A stretch of 64,000 bases of DNA from contig QOQW01000008.1 of assembly GCA_003327425.1 (NCBI GenBank), positions 62,001-126,000 of the forward strand, written 5' to 3'. This DNA is from Candidatus Ozemibacter sibiricus (GTDB taxonomy: Bacteria > Muiribacteriota > Ozemobacteria > Ozemobacterales > Ozemobacteraceae). Position 1 is the stretch's first letter. Each line of letters starts with the position of its first letter. Shown here piece by piece: positions 7,765 through 16,628 of the stretch. The notes beneath the pieces were generated by a model. That model saw only the letters and a list, made by a program, of their open reading frames with translations. It was not told the DNA's origin and searched no databases. A program made the translations under genes and the position numbers.

Positions 7765-7808
7765 CACCCGGAGCGGCCCTTCCAAGGCCTCTCCGGGTGT
7801 GGTATTTT
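7765..7808 (+). terminator. Terminator after the major pilin
   Basis: Arms CACCCGGAG (7765-7773) and CTCCGGGTG (7791-7799) are perfectly complementary, with an inner GGCC/GGCC pair extending the stem. TGGTATTTT follows. It would let the pilin be transcribed to a higher level than the permease gene downstream. Confidence 0.7.
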
Positions 7809-7918
7809 CAGGCGGAAGGCAACATCAGGCTTCGTGGCCTTCTGGTTCCCGTTCAAGTCATCATCAGAGCAGGCGAGTGGAAACGACGATTGGTTCGAGG
7901 AAAAGAGGTGCATGGGCG

Positions 7919-8698
7919 GTGCATCAGTCGCTCGCCGCCATCGGCTGGATCGGTTGGTACGGCTTTCTCGAAGCGGTGCGCAGCCGGCTGCTGCTGGGCA
8001 CGATGTTCCTGGTGCTGCCGCTGATGGTCTCGACCTGGCTGCTCGACACCTATCGGGTGGGGTTGCAGGTCAAGGTCGTGAAAGATCTCGGCCTCAACCT
8101 CATGTCGGGCTTCGGCTTGCTGATCGTGCTGTTCGTCTCGCTCGATCAGATCATCCCCGATATCGAGCGGCGCACCATCGCCTTCGTGCTGACCCGCGTG
8201 GGCAACCGCCAGGTCTACATCCTGGGACGGTTTCTCGGCGTGGCCCTGACGCTGGCGTTCTTCCACACGGTGATGGCTGCCTTTCTGACGGCGATGCTGC
8301 GCTGGCACGACCAGGCTTGGTTCTGGGAAGTCCCGCTGGGCGCCTTCGTCATCTTCCTGAAACAGTGCGTGCTGGTGGCCGTGGTCCTGTTCCTGACCAC
8401 GTTCGCCACCCGTCTCGTGGTGATCAGCCTCAGCGTGCTGACCTACGTGCTGGGCCACACCCTCGATCTCTTCCGGCACCTCGCTGAACGGCGAGGGCTG
8501 GGCGTCGTGGCCGGGTATGTCGGCGAAGCCGTCGCCCTGCTGCTTCCCGATTTCTCGCTGTTCGAGCTGAAGATGGCGGTCGTGCACGAATTCCCGGTGC
8601 AGGGAACGGCCGTCGCCCTGCTGGCCCTCTACACCCTGTGCGTGTCCCTGTTCTATCTGGCGGCGGGCGGGGCCATCCTGGCCCGGCGCGATCTGTGA
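7919..8698 (+). CDS. ABC-2 type permease (PilI-like by context)
   Basis: A 259-residue integral membrane protein with about six hydrophobic segments, in the pattern of ABC-2 permeases (GldF/NosY type). DIERRTIAFVLTR early in the chain and a C-terminal ILARRDL are typical of that group. I chose the GTG at 7919 because GAGG lies about 10 bases upstream and the first membrane segment then follows directly; the frame is open further 5' through the terminator region. It should pair with the ATPase at 5731, and by analogy with PilI of Myxococcus may assist pilus assembly. Confidence 0.78.
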   Translation: MHQSLAAIGWIGWYGFLEAVRSRLLLGTMFLVLPLMVSTWLLDTYRVGLQVKVVKDLGLNLMSGFGLLIVLFVSLDQIIPDIERRTIAFVLTRVGNRQVYILGRFLGVALTLAFFHTVMAAFLTAMLRWHDQAWFWEVPLGAFVIFLKQCVLVAVVLFLTTFATRLVVISLSVLTYVLGHTLDLFRHLAERRGLGVVAGYVGEAVALLLPDFSLFELKMAVVHEFPVQGTAVALLALYTLCVSLFYLAAGGAILARRDL

Positions 8699-8747
8699 CG
8701 CTCGCGCCGGAAGGCCGAAGACGGCGAACCCGCCCCTGGGGGGAAGC

Positions 8748-9932
8748 ATGGCGACGGGCGAGATGAGCCGCTCCTGGTGGCGGGCGCGGCCAGCTTTCTG
8801 GCTGGCCCTGCTGTGGTGCCTGGCCTTCACCGTGCAATGGACGACCCGGGCCTGGCACTGGCAGGCCCTTTCCTTCGAAGCCGGTACCGAAGAGCTGACC
8901 GAGCTGGTCCTCGAAGCCGTCCCGATGCAGGTCCGTCGCCTGGGCGCCGATTTCCTGTGGCTGCGGGCCGACGAATACATGCACTTCGGGCCGTCGCGCC
9001 GCTACCGGGGAGCCTTCCTGGCGGGCACCTATGCCGGCAACACCGAGATCCTGCCCCTGCTCGAACTGGCCATCCGGCTCGACCCCACCCATTTCGAGGC
9101 CTATGCCATCCTGGCCCAGAACCTGGCCTTCCACCTCGACCGCTTCGTACCGGCGGTGCGCCTGCTGCAGCGGGGCATCCTGCACAACCAGCATCATCCC
9201 TTCATCCACGAGCTGTATGGCACCATCGCCTACTGCCTTGCCTTCGTCAAGAGCTACGATCCCACCCGCGAGAACAACCGGGTCGCCGCTTTGCGCTACC
9301 TCGACGAGGCCCTCGCCGCCTTCGCCCGGGCCGGGCTGCCCGCCTCGGCCGCCGGCGAGGTGCTCAACCCCATCAACTACCAGATCTGGCGGGCGCGGTT
9401 CCTCGTGGAACAAGGCCGACCCGACGCCGCCCTGCAGGCCTGGGTGGCGGCGGGGCAGCCGCTCGGGCCGGATGGCGGGCTGCTGGGCGAATATCTGGGT
9501 CGGGTGGCGCTGGGCCAGCCGGTGCCCGCCTTGCCCGAAGAGCTGCGACCTCACCTGAAAGACGGGGGCCCTCCCGTCGGTGCGACGGCCGACGCCTCAG
9601 CCTCGGCTCCTGATCGGGGCGGCGGGCCCGCCCATGCGCATTGTTCCCATGGCCCGGGCGAGCCCTGTCGGGCTGATAGAGCGCCAGATCTTTCCCTGAC
9701 GCCCAGGGCAGGGACGGAACCGACCGGGCCGGCGCGGCTTCCGAGCGAAGGTTCCCCCCGTCAGCCGGCGGGCGAACCTTGCAATCATGAAGATGGCTCC
9801 TGCCCGCATCAGAAGGCGCCTCCCCCCCTCTTCGACCGGAACCATCCCTGGCTGGCCACCTACCTGCAGATGCTCGTGCTGGGCGGGGGCGGTCTTCTGC
9901 TGCTCTGGCGCGGGCATTGGTCGCGCCGATGA
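8748..9932 (+). CDS. Membrane-anchored TPR-like protein with His/Cys-rich linker (possible PilG analogue)
   Basis: A 394-residue protein. An N-terminal membrane helix (about residues 15-32) is followed by a helical TPR-like region (LPLLELAIRLDPTHFEAYAI and similar, about residues 95-250). Then comes a low-complexity linker holding two His/Cys-rich patches (HAHCSHGPGEPC and CNHEDGSCPH), and a second hydrophobic segment near the C-terminus. It follows the ABC permease by 49 bases. In Myxococcus the third component of the pilus ABC system, PilG, is an anchored accessory protein, so this may be its counterpart; that is inference. The His/Cys patches could bind metal. Confidence 0.65.
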   Translation: MATGEMSRSWWRARPAFWLALLWCLAFTVQWTTRAWHWQALSFEAGTEELTELVLEAVPMQVRRLGADFLWLRADEYMHFGPSRRYRGAFLAGTYAGNTEILPLLELAIRLDPTHFEAYAILAQNLAFHLDRFVPAVRLLQRGILHNQHHPFIHELYGTIAYCLAFVKSYDPTRENNRVAALRYLDEALAAFARAGLPASAAGEVLNPINYQIWRARFLVEQGRPDAALQAWVAAGQPLGPDGGLLGEYLGRVALGQPVPALPEELRPHLKDGGPPVGATADASASAPDRGGGPAHAHCSHGPGEPCRADRAPDLSLTPRAGTEPTGPARLPSEGSPRQPAGEPCNHEDGSCPHQKAPPPLFDRNHPWLATYLQMLVLGGGGLLLLWRGHWSRR

Positions 9933-9957
9933 GCGAGACCCGATGCGTCTCGCCGCT
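9931..9957. terminator. Bidirectional hairpin between convergent genes
   Basis: GCGAGAC and GTCTCGC form a 7-bp stem with an extra GAG/CTC pair outside a one-base bulge. It lies in the 27-base gap between the convergent stop codons at 9932 and 9960, where it can serve both strands. No long T-run is present. Confidence 0.5.
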
Positions 9958-9959
9958 CA

Positions 9960-12182
9960 TTAGTTCGGCAGATTGAAGTTCTGCAAGAAGGTGGTGGTGT
10001 CAGGATAGACATCGACCAGGGACCAGGAGTGGACCCGGTTCGGGTCGGCGACATTTTCCTGATACCAGACCACCTTGGGATTGGACTGGTCAGCAGCTTC
10101 GGTATAAGCCGCCGAAGTCATGGTCGGACTTGGGGAGGCGGCGGTTCCAATCCAGACCAGATACTTCATGGTGGAAGTGGTTGGCTGGAGGTGTTCGAGG
10201 CGGAAGGTGCCCAGGGCGCTTTCGTTTCCGGTCCCGGCAACTCCGGTTTTGGTGCTTAGTAGATAGATGGGAAGAGCTCTGCCGTCGAGTTCCCAGTTTG
10301 AGACAGATTTATCAGTTGGGGTGCCATTGACCATGACGCTGATCGTTTTTTCAATCAGGCGGTAGGTGTAAACGCGCACGATCAAGTCATTGACCCCGTT
10401 CAGGGTGTTCTCATCGATATAACGGCCGGCGATGGCTCCGACTCCTGATTCTTTGCTCTGGATGAGTTCATAGGTGAGAGGAGAAGGCCGAAGCACCGTT
10501 GCTCCGTCTGATTCGGTGATGGAGAAGGTAACGGTCAGGGTTTGCCAGCCGAGTTTGCTGAAGGTCAACTCATAATTGCCAGGCAAGAGGTCGGCAAAAG
10601 AGAAGCGGCCATACATGTCAGTCGTTACCGCTTTTACCCCCTTCAAGGTGCAGTTGACATTTTCCAGCGGTGCTTTGGTGTAGGCATCGTAGATGGTGCC
10701 CGTTGCGAGGGGATGGCGGACATCGGTGGGGGCGACCAATCTTGGCGAAATGAAGAATTCCGGGCTGGAAGGGGATATCGTTCCATCGTTGAGAATCTGG
10801 ACGGTATAAGTGGCAGGAGAATAAGCCGTTGATTGGTTGCCTACCCGTACTTGGTAGGAGTCTGGAGTGAGATCTTGAAAGGCGAATTCGCCGGCAGATG
10901 TTGTTTCCATACTTCCTTTGAATTCACTTTGTCTGAAAATTTCTACCAGAATATTTGGCAGCGGTTCTTTGGTCGTATTGAGCTTTACGACACCTCGTAA
11001 GGTCGATTTCGGTCCAATGGCGATGTCTTTGATAAGTTCTTGGCCGGCGATCAGCGAAATAGTCGCAATCTCAGAGACAAAATTGGCTTTGCTGACGTGG
11101 AGTTGGTAAACGCCGGCGGCACTGGAAAACGAAAAACGGCCGTCGGAAAGAGTGGTGAATTCCGAAGAATTTCCAGAGTTCGAAGAAATCAGGCGGACAA
11201 GAGCGCCTTCTTGGGGTCTTCCGGTCAGATCGGAAATGACTCCCTGGACTTTTCCCGACGTTTTGGCGGCCGAAAGGTACAGGACCGGATCGGCGGGGGA
11301 AGTGATGCCAGACCTTAGAATCTGGATGACAAAGGTTGCAGGTTCATATTTGGTAGAATCTCTGGCCAACCCAATGGTATACATACCGGCTGACAAATCG
11401 GTGAAAAGGAATACCCCTTCGGGCGTGGTCACCGTTGATTGGACCAGGAAATTGTCTCGATAGGCTTCGACCGTGATGTTGGCGAGAGCTTCTTTGCTCG
11501 TATCCAATTTCACCGTTCCTGTCAAGGTGACTCGCGCGCCCAGGCGGATATCCAGAAACCGTTCCTCATTGGCGGCGAGCGAGATGATGCGTTGATCGCT
11601 GCCGTACCCGGATTTGGTGACGGTCATGGAATAGGTGCCGGGAGCCACCGTCACCGAGTATGTGCCATCCTGGGATGACGTGGTTTCCACGCTGGTTCCC
11701 GTCTGAGATTGTGGAACCAGACGAATCAAAGCTCCCTCTTGTACTTGATCTGTTTGGTTGGTGATGATTCCCCGGATCTTGGCCTGGGGAGTAGGCGATG
11801 AAGGGGTCAGGGGCGCGACCACAGCGGTAGTCCGGCCAGCTTCGATGGTGACCGCCTGGATCAGATTCACGAACCCGCTTTTGGAGATCCGAAGTTCATA
11901 GTTGCCGGGGGCGGCAGAAATGATGAACCTGCCATCGCTTCCAGTATTGGAAGAGCTGACCAGGTTGCTGTTGGAATACAGGGTGATGTTGGCTCCGTTG
12001 ATGGGAAGGGCGTTGGCATCGGTGACCAGGCCCGTGATCGTGCCGATGCTGGTGGGAAGGGCGGCGGTGGGGAGGCCAGGGAAGCTGCCGTCGGCACCGC
12101 TGCGGGAACCGGTGTTGCAGCCGATCAGCAAGGCCGCTGCCATCAGGACGAGACCGGTGGCCATCAACATCCGCTTGAGCAT
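9960..12182 (-). CDS. Lipoprotein with multiple carboxypeptidase-regulatory-like (CnaB-fold) domains
   Basis: A 740-residue exported lipoprotein with lipobox LLIGC near residue 22. The body consists of about five to six repeats of the type G.(I/V)(T/S)D..(G/A)....GA.(V/I).L..........T..DG.(Y/F)......PG.Y.(L/M).(V/I)(S/T)K.G(F/Y), the beta-sandwich pattern of CarboxypepD_reg/CnaB domains. Similar units begin near residues 48, 137, 220, 310, 395 and 500. GAGGAAATCCT precedes the ATG. It is the last gene of the pilus assembly strand run. The DNA is visibly less GC-rich than its neighbours, which may mean later acquisition or domain duplication. Likely a surface structural or adhesive protein; substrate unknown. 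Confidence 0.72.
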   Translation of the reverse strand: MLKRMLMATGLVLMAAALLIGCNTGSRSGADGSFPGLPTAALPTSIGTITGLVTDANALPINGANITLYSNSNLVSSSNTGSDGRFIISAAPGNYELRISKSGFVNLIQAVTIEAGRTTAVVAPLTPSSPTPQAKIRGIITNQTDQVQEGALIRLVPQSQTGTSVETTSSQDGTYSVTVAPGTYSMTVTKSGYGSDQRIISLAANEERFLDIRLGARVTLTGTVKLDTSKEALANITVEAYRDNFLVQSTVTTPEGVFLFTDLSAGMYTIGLARDSTKYEPATFVIQILRSGITSPADPVLYLSAAKTSGKVQGVISDLTGRPQEGALVRLISSNSGNSSEFTTLSDGRFSFSSAAGVYQLHVSKANFVSEIATISLIAGQELIKDIAIGPKSTLRGVVKLNTTKEPLPNILVEIFRQSEFKGSMETTSAGEFAFQDLTPDSYQVRVGNQSTAYSPATYTVQILNDGTISPSSPEFFISPRLVAPTDVRHPLATGTIYDAYTKAPLENVNCTLKGVKAVTTDMYGRFSFADLLPGNYELTFSKLGWQTLTVTFSITESDGATVLRPSPLTYELIQSKESGVGAIAGRYIDENTLNGVNDLIVRVYTYRLIEKTISVMVNGTPTDKSVSNWELDGRALPIYLLSTKTGVAGTGNESALGTFRLEHLQPTTSTMKYLVWIGTAASPSPTMTSAAYTEAADQSNPKVVWYQENVADPNRVHSWSLVDVYPDTTTFLQNFNLPN

Positions 12183-12201
12183 AGGATTTCCTCTTGCACC
12201 C

Positions 12202-12846
12202 TCAGTTTTCTTCGACCAGGACGGTCGTCGACAAGGTCACGTTGAACGAGGCCGAGAGCGCGTGGTCGTTGAGGTCGCGGCCTCGCAGGGTGACGTTGGC
12301 GACCACCGGGGAAATGTCATCGGTGTAACTGGCGGTGCCATTGGTCATGTACGAATGGACGGCTGGGTTCATCACTTCGATCGCGCAATACCCGGTGTAC
12401 TGGGAAATGATCGTCTGTCCCCCTCCCGAACTTGTGCTGGTGCTTGTTCCTGTGCCAGTCCCCGTCGAAGTGTCAGAGGCGGTGCCACCTCCCAGAGCGG
12501 CGGCCTGCAAGAACACGCTGAGCGCGCCGGCGTGGTCGAACCGGCCATTGGCCAGGGGCTGGCCGTTGGCCGCCAGGTAACGTATCTGGTAGTTCTCGAG
12601 GAAGGCCGAGACCCCGTTGGTGATACGGAAATAGACATTGACCGCGGGGAGCGTCACCGTGGTCGCCGAAGAAGATGACGAGGAACTCGAGGAACTCTCT
12701 TTCGGCTGGACGAATGCCGGCTGCACGCCGACCACGTGCAGGTCGGAGGTCGGCGAGAAGACCTGGCCCGGCGAGTTCTGGCAGCCCAGCAGCGTGGTGA
12801 ACAGCAGGCCGGCGACGAACAGGGTGGCGAGGCGACGGATACGCAT
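12202..12846 (-). CDS. Hypothetical lipoprotein in the pilus operon
   Basis: A 214-residue protein with signal peptide and lipobox TLLGC. After the Cys it has a poly-Ser run (10 Ser near residue 60), a beta-rich domain (VNVYFRITNGVSAFLENYQI) and a TGTGTGTSTSTSS linker before a second beta-rich part. I recognise no family. ATG 12846 was chosen because GAGGTGA lies about 6 bases upstream; an in-frame GTG at 12855 overlaps the secretin stop. Directly following the secretin gene, it could be a pilotin or an outer-membrane accessory factor, but nothing in the sequence proves this. Confidence 0.65.
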   Translation of the reverse strand: MRIRRLATLFVAGLLFTTLLGCQNSPGQVFSPTSDLHVVGVQPAFVQPKESSSSSSSSSSATTVTLPAVNVYFRITNGVSAFLENYQIRYLAANGQPLANGRFDHAGALSVFLQAAALGGGTASDTSTGTGTGTSTSTSSGGGQTIISQYTGYCAIEVMNPAVHSYMTNGTASYTDDISPVVANVTLRGRDLNDHALSASFNVTLSTTVLVEEN

Positions 12847-12851
12847 GGCTC

Positions 12852-13817
12852 TCACCTCATGGACAGATTCTGCGGGGCGTACGAACTCAGATCCTTGCCT
12901 CGTTCGCCCGCGATGATGTTGGGCGTGATGAAGACGACCAGCTCGGAGCGCTTGTTCGTCCGGGCGACCGCGTTGAACACCTTCTTGAAGACGGGAAGGC
13001 GGCCCAGCAGCGGCATCGTGTTGGTATCCTCCGACTTGCTCTCGGTGATCAGGCCGCCCAGGATCAAGGTCTCGCCGGTGCGGATGATCACGTCGGTGTT
13101 GGCGGTGCGGGTCTCCGTCCAGGGCACGCCCTCGACGAACGAGCGCAGGGCCGTGATGGTCGGGGTCACTCGCAGCCGGATCGTTCCGTCGTCATAGATG
13201 GTCGGGGTGACCGACAGGTTGATCGGCACCGGTTCGAACTTCACTTCCCGATTGGTGATGGTGGTGCCGTTGCTGACCGTGGTGTTGGTGGTGACGTAGG
13301 GCACCTTCTGGCCGACCTCGATCAGGGCGTTCTGGCCGTTCATGGCGGTCACCTTCGGGTTCGACAGCGAGCGGGCCCGGTTGTTCTTCTTGAGGCCGCG
13401 CAGCAGCAGGGTGAAATGCTCGTTGCTGAGCGTGCCGAAGCGCAGCACGCCGTTGCCGCCGGCCGGGGCCAGGGTCTGGTCGAACTGCCAGAGCGGCTCG
13501 GTGCGGCCGAGCTGGGTCATCAGCGCCGACCAGTCGATGCCCGTCGAGTTCTGGTCGTCGAGCGCCACGTCGAAGATGTGCGCTTCGATCAACACCTGCC
13601 GGGGCGGGACATCGAGGCTCTTGATGATCTGTTCGATCTTGAGCAGATTTTCGGGCGTCTCGCGGATGATCAGGGTCGTCTCGAGCGGGGCCGGGGAGAC
13701 GGCGCCCCCCGCAGAGGGCGCCGTCTGGCCGCACAGCATCGCCGGGACCAGCCCGAGCACGAGGACCATCAGGAGCGGGGAAGCCAGTCGTGTGCGCGTG
13801 GACATGACGTTGTTCAT
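12852..13817 (-). CDS. pilQ: Secretin channel domain protein (C-terminal part of PilQ)
   Basis: Holds the complete outer-membrane secretin domain. Signatures include PPRQVLIEAHIFDV, RSLSNPKVTAMNGQ, IRTGETLILGGLI and the closing PLLGRLPVFKKVF...ELVVFITP. Before it lies only the second half of a secretin N-domain (TLIIRETPENLLKIEQIIKS). A separate signal peptide (MSTRTRLASPLLMVLVLGLV...) starts the chain, so this part is exported on its own. The upstream gene encodes the STN, the first N-domain and the other half-domain. ATG 13817 is preceded by AAAGGTGAG; ATG 13844 is also possible. About 321 residues, roughly half the length of a normal PilQ. Confidence 0.85.
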   Translation of the reverse strand: MNNVMSTRTRLASPLLMVLVLGLVPAMLCGQTAPSAGGAVSPAPLETTLIIRETPENLLKIEQIIKSLDVPPRQVLIEAHIFDVALDDQNSTGIDWSALMTQLGRTEPLWQFDQTLAPAGGNGVLRFGTLSNEHFTLLLRGLKKNNRARSLSNPKVTAMNGQNALIEVGQKVPYVTTNTTVSNGTTITNREVKFEPVPINLSVTPTIYDDGTIRLRVTPTITALRSFVEGVPWTETRTANTDVIIRTGETLILGGLITESKSEDTNTMPLLGRLPVFKKVFNAVARTNKRSELVVFITPNIIAGERGKDLSSYAPQNLSMR

Positions 13818-13862
13818 CCCTGGACTCACCTTTCGTGTGTTCATCACTGGCTTGATCCTTTC

Positions 13863-16628
13863 CTACCTGGCTCCCGCCGACGCCGTGGAACCGCTCCCGG
13901 CGCCGGAGCCGCCGCCTCCGCCCCGAAGATCGACGCGGTTGACGTCCAGCATCTGCTTCTCGGGGTCGAACCGGGGCAGCACCATCTTGATGGCCTTCTC
14001 GAGCGTGGCCCGGTCGATGTATTTCACCTTGAAGATGCGTTCTTCCAGCCGACGGCTTTCCATCGGCAGATCGAAGACTTCCAGCAAGCGGGCGATCTCT
14101 TCGAGTTTGCCGCGCGGCGCCGTCACGATCAGCGAATTCGAGCGATCATCGACCTGCAGGTGCCACCGCCCGGTGCTTCCCGAAAAAGAACTGCCCGTTC
14201 GGAGTGAATCCGGGGCTGAGCCCCCAGGGGCGTTGGCCGTCGTGTCCCCGGTCAGCGGTCGGCCGGTGACCGGATCGAGCGCGGTCTGCCCGGGGGCGGC
14301 CGGCGTGGCCATGGTGGTCATGGCGCTGCTGCTGCGGCGGTGATCAGCTTCGAGCTGCTGGAGGTTCTGGCGGACGATCTCGACCAGGTCGCCCGCCGCG
14401 ACGTGCCGCACGAAGAAGACCCGCGTTTCCGAGGGCTCGTCGCCCTGGGGGAAGATCCAGATGATGCCGTCACGCAGCTCGTAGGCATAGTCGTTGTGGC
14501 GCAGGATGGTATCGAGGGCCGTCCCGACCGGGATGTCTTCGAAATTCACGGTGGTGCGTCCGGTGATCTGCCGGCGGCTGATGATGTTCAGATTGGCCTT
14601 GGTAGCCAGCAGCCGCACGATATCGGCGATCTCGACATCCCGGAAGTTGAGAGTGACCTTGATCGGCGAGATGGCGGCCAGTTCGCTCGTCGCCTTGGTC
14701 TGCCGCACCACCGCCTGTCGGGGTTCTTCTTCCGTTCGGATGGGGAGGCGGGGCAGATCGGCCGGCAGCAGGGAAGGGGCCTGCAGGCGGTAGGTGGTCT
14801 CGCCGGGGCGGACCCCCGGCGGGGCTGGCTCGACTACGCGCTTGACCAGCTCGGTCGAGCGCAGGAGCGGCCCGGTGTCTCTCGGTACGGTCGCCGGTTC
14901 GGCCGGGGCGGTGTCGGCCAGCGTCCTGGCCAGAGCGGTCACGGCCTGACGGGGCCGGTACGTCTGGTTCTGGCGTTCGACGATGATCTCTTCACGGTTG
15001 TTGTCAAGAACGCGACGTTCGACGACGACCTCCTCGCGAATCGGTCTGGCAGAACCGGCAGGCTGAGAGGGGCGAGCCGGCTCGACCGGGCCAGCCGACC
15101 CCAGGGGTGGCGGAGGCAGCGGGGTGTCGCGTTCGGGGAAGAGGCGGAGGCGGCCGGCCGCAGGCTTCGCCTCTGCCTCAAGGCTTTGGGGAGATGGCCG
15201 GCTGGTCCTGGGGGCGGGTGGCGTCGGGTCGTCGGTGCGAGCCGAAGCGGGCCCGGGGCGGGTGATCGTGCTGTGTTGGGGGGGCGCGGTCGTTGGCCGT
15301 GGCGCGGCGGTCGCGGGGGCGGCCGGGGTTGATGCCCGGGCCGAGGTGACAGCGGGCGGGGCGGCAGCCGGCGCCGGAGGCGCGGCGGACCGGCCGGTTT
15401 CGACCGGACCGGCGCGGCTGGGTTCCGCCTTGGCCGCGGGGCGGTCGATCACCACTTCCCGGCCGGTGCCGGGGGTGATGGCCACGATCGGGTGTTCCGC
15501 CGGAGCTGGCGTGGCAGCGGGGACAGGAGCGGGCCTGGCGGCCGGGGCTGGTTTGCTCGCGGCGGCCGCTTCGCTCGGCGCGGGAATCCCGGTGGGGACC
15601 GGGCGTGGGGCGTCGGGCGGCGGCGTGACCGCGGCCGGTCGGGCCGGCTCGGAGACCGGAGGAGGAGGCGGCGAGGCGGGCCGCGGCATGGCACGCCCCG
15701 GCTCGGGGCGCGGTGCCGCGGGCGGTGCCGCCGGGGCGCTGGCGCTGATCGCCGGGGCTGTCACCGGCTTGACCGGCTTGCGATCTGAAGAAGGACCCGG
15801 GGCCTCGTCCGGGTTTCCGGCGGCCGGCGAGAGAGAGGTCGCTGCCGCCGCGACCGGGGCAGGATCAGGCGGCTGCGGCGCGGTCGCCGTCGCGGGAACC
15901 GCGGCGGCTTCCCGCGCCAGGCTCCGCTTGAGGGCGGCGATGCCTTTCGCATAGGAGTCGCGGCGCTTGAACCGCTGACTGGCGGCCTCGGTGGTCGGCA
16001 GACCGACCGCTTCCTCGCCCGCCGAGGCGCCGGTCGCCGCCATCGCGGTCGGGGCGTCGCTCTCGGCGGTCGTTGGGATGACGGTGTCAGACGGGCCTTG
16101 GGCCGCCGCCGCCGGCTCTGGCCGAGTCGCCACCGGGGCGGGGGCAGCCGGCGGGCGAGCCGACCGGGCGGCGGTACCCTGGGCCGGGGAAGTCTCGGTG
16201 GGGGCCGGTTTCTGGTCGCGAGGGTGTGGGCGGGCTGCCGTCGGGGTCGACGCCGGGCGGGAGACCACCGGCGGTGTGCGGTCGAGGTCGGCGGTCGACC
16301 CATGGCGGGCGATCTCGTTCCGCCAGCGTTCGGCCTCGGCAAGCGCACCGCGGGCTTCGAGCAGACGCACCAGTTCGGCGCCGCGCCGGGCGATCAGGTC
16401 GTTCTGGGCCGCTTCCGAGCGATCCATGGCTTCTTTCTGGAGGGTGATGGATTTTTCCATCTCGCCATCCATCAAGTAGATCAGCGACAGGCGGTCGAAA
16501 ATCCGGCGGGAGAGAGGGGTGGTGGCCGCGACGGGGGCCGCCCAGGCGACCGTGGCCAGGGCCACGAAGGCCAGCCCCAGCATGGACCTCACGAAGGCAG
16601 AGGGGTGCGACTCAGCGGTTGATCTCAC
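13863..16628 (-). CDS. pilQ: Secretin N-terminal half (PilQ STN and N domains) with long Pro/Ala linker
   Basis: A 921-residue protein. A signal peptide (LGLAFVALATVAWAAPVAA) is followed by a helical, possibly coiled-coil segment (about 45-120), a Pro/Ala-rich low-complexity stretch of about 450 residues, and a C-terminal secretin module. That module has an STN domain (about 646-720, VTLNFRDVEIADIVRLLATK), a secretin N-domain (about 725-880, with DDRSNSLIVTAP) and the first half of another N-domain (RIFKVKYIDRATLEKAIK). It stops after a Gly/Ser-rich linker, and the channel domain is in the next gene. GTG 16628, with AAGGAGG 9 bases upstream, is preferred; ATG 16583 is an alternative. Confidence 0.8.
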   Translation of the reverse strand: MRSTAESHPSAFVRSMLGLAFVALATVAWAAPVAATTPLSRRIFDRLSLIYLMDGEMEKSITLQKEAMDRSEAAQNDLIARRGAELVRLLEARGALAEAERWRNEIARHGSTADLDRTPPVVSRPASTPTAARPHPRDQKPAPTETSPAQGTAARSARPPAAPAPVATRPEPAAAAQGPSDTVIPTTAESDAPTAMAATGASAGEEAVGLPTTEAASQRFKRRDSYAKGIAALKRSLAREAAAVPATATAPQPPDPAPVAAAATSLSPAAGNPDEAPGPSSDRKPVKPVTAPAISASAPAAPPAAPRPEPGRAMPRPASPPPPPVSEPARPAAVTPPPDAPRPVPTGIPAPSEAAAASKPAPAARPAPVPAATPAPAEHPIVAITPGTGREVVIDRPAAKAEPSRAGPVETGRSAAPPAPAAAPPAVTSARASTPAAPATAAPRPTTAPPQHSTITRPGPASARTDDPTPPAPRTSRPSPQSLEAEAKPAAGRLRLFPERDTPLPPPPLGSAGPVEPARPSQPAGSARPIREEVVVERRVLDNNREEIIVERQNQTYRPRQAVTALARTLADTAPAEPATVPRDTGPLLRSTELVKRVVEPAPPGVRPGETTYRLQAPSLLPADLPRLPIRTEEEPRQAVVRQTKATSELAAISPIKVTLNFRDVEIADIVRLLATKANLNIISRRQITGRTTVNFEDIPVGTALDTILRHNDYAYELRDGIIWIFPQGDEPSETRVFFVRHVAAGDLVEIVRQNLQQLEADHRRSSSAMTTMATPAAPGQTALDPVTGRPLTGDTTANAPGGSAPDSLRTGSSFSGSTGRWHLQVDDRSNSLIVTAPRGKLEEIARLLEVFDLPMESRRLEERIFKVKYIDRATLEKAIKMVLPRFDPEKQMLDVNRVDLRGGGGGSGAGSGSTASAGAR

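Noticed and set aside
13818-13862. A frameshift splitting one pilQ gene
   Set aside because: The second frame has its own start, ribosome site and signal peptide between the two halves, so a single indel cannot restore one protein.
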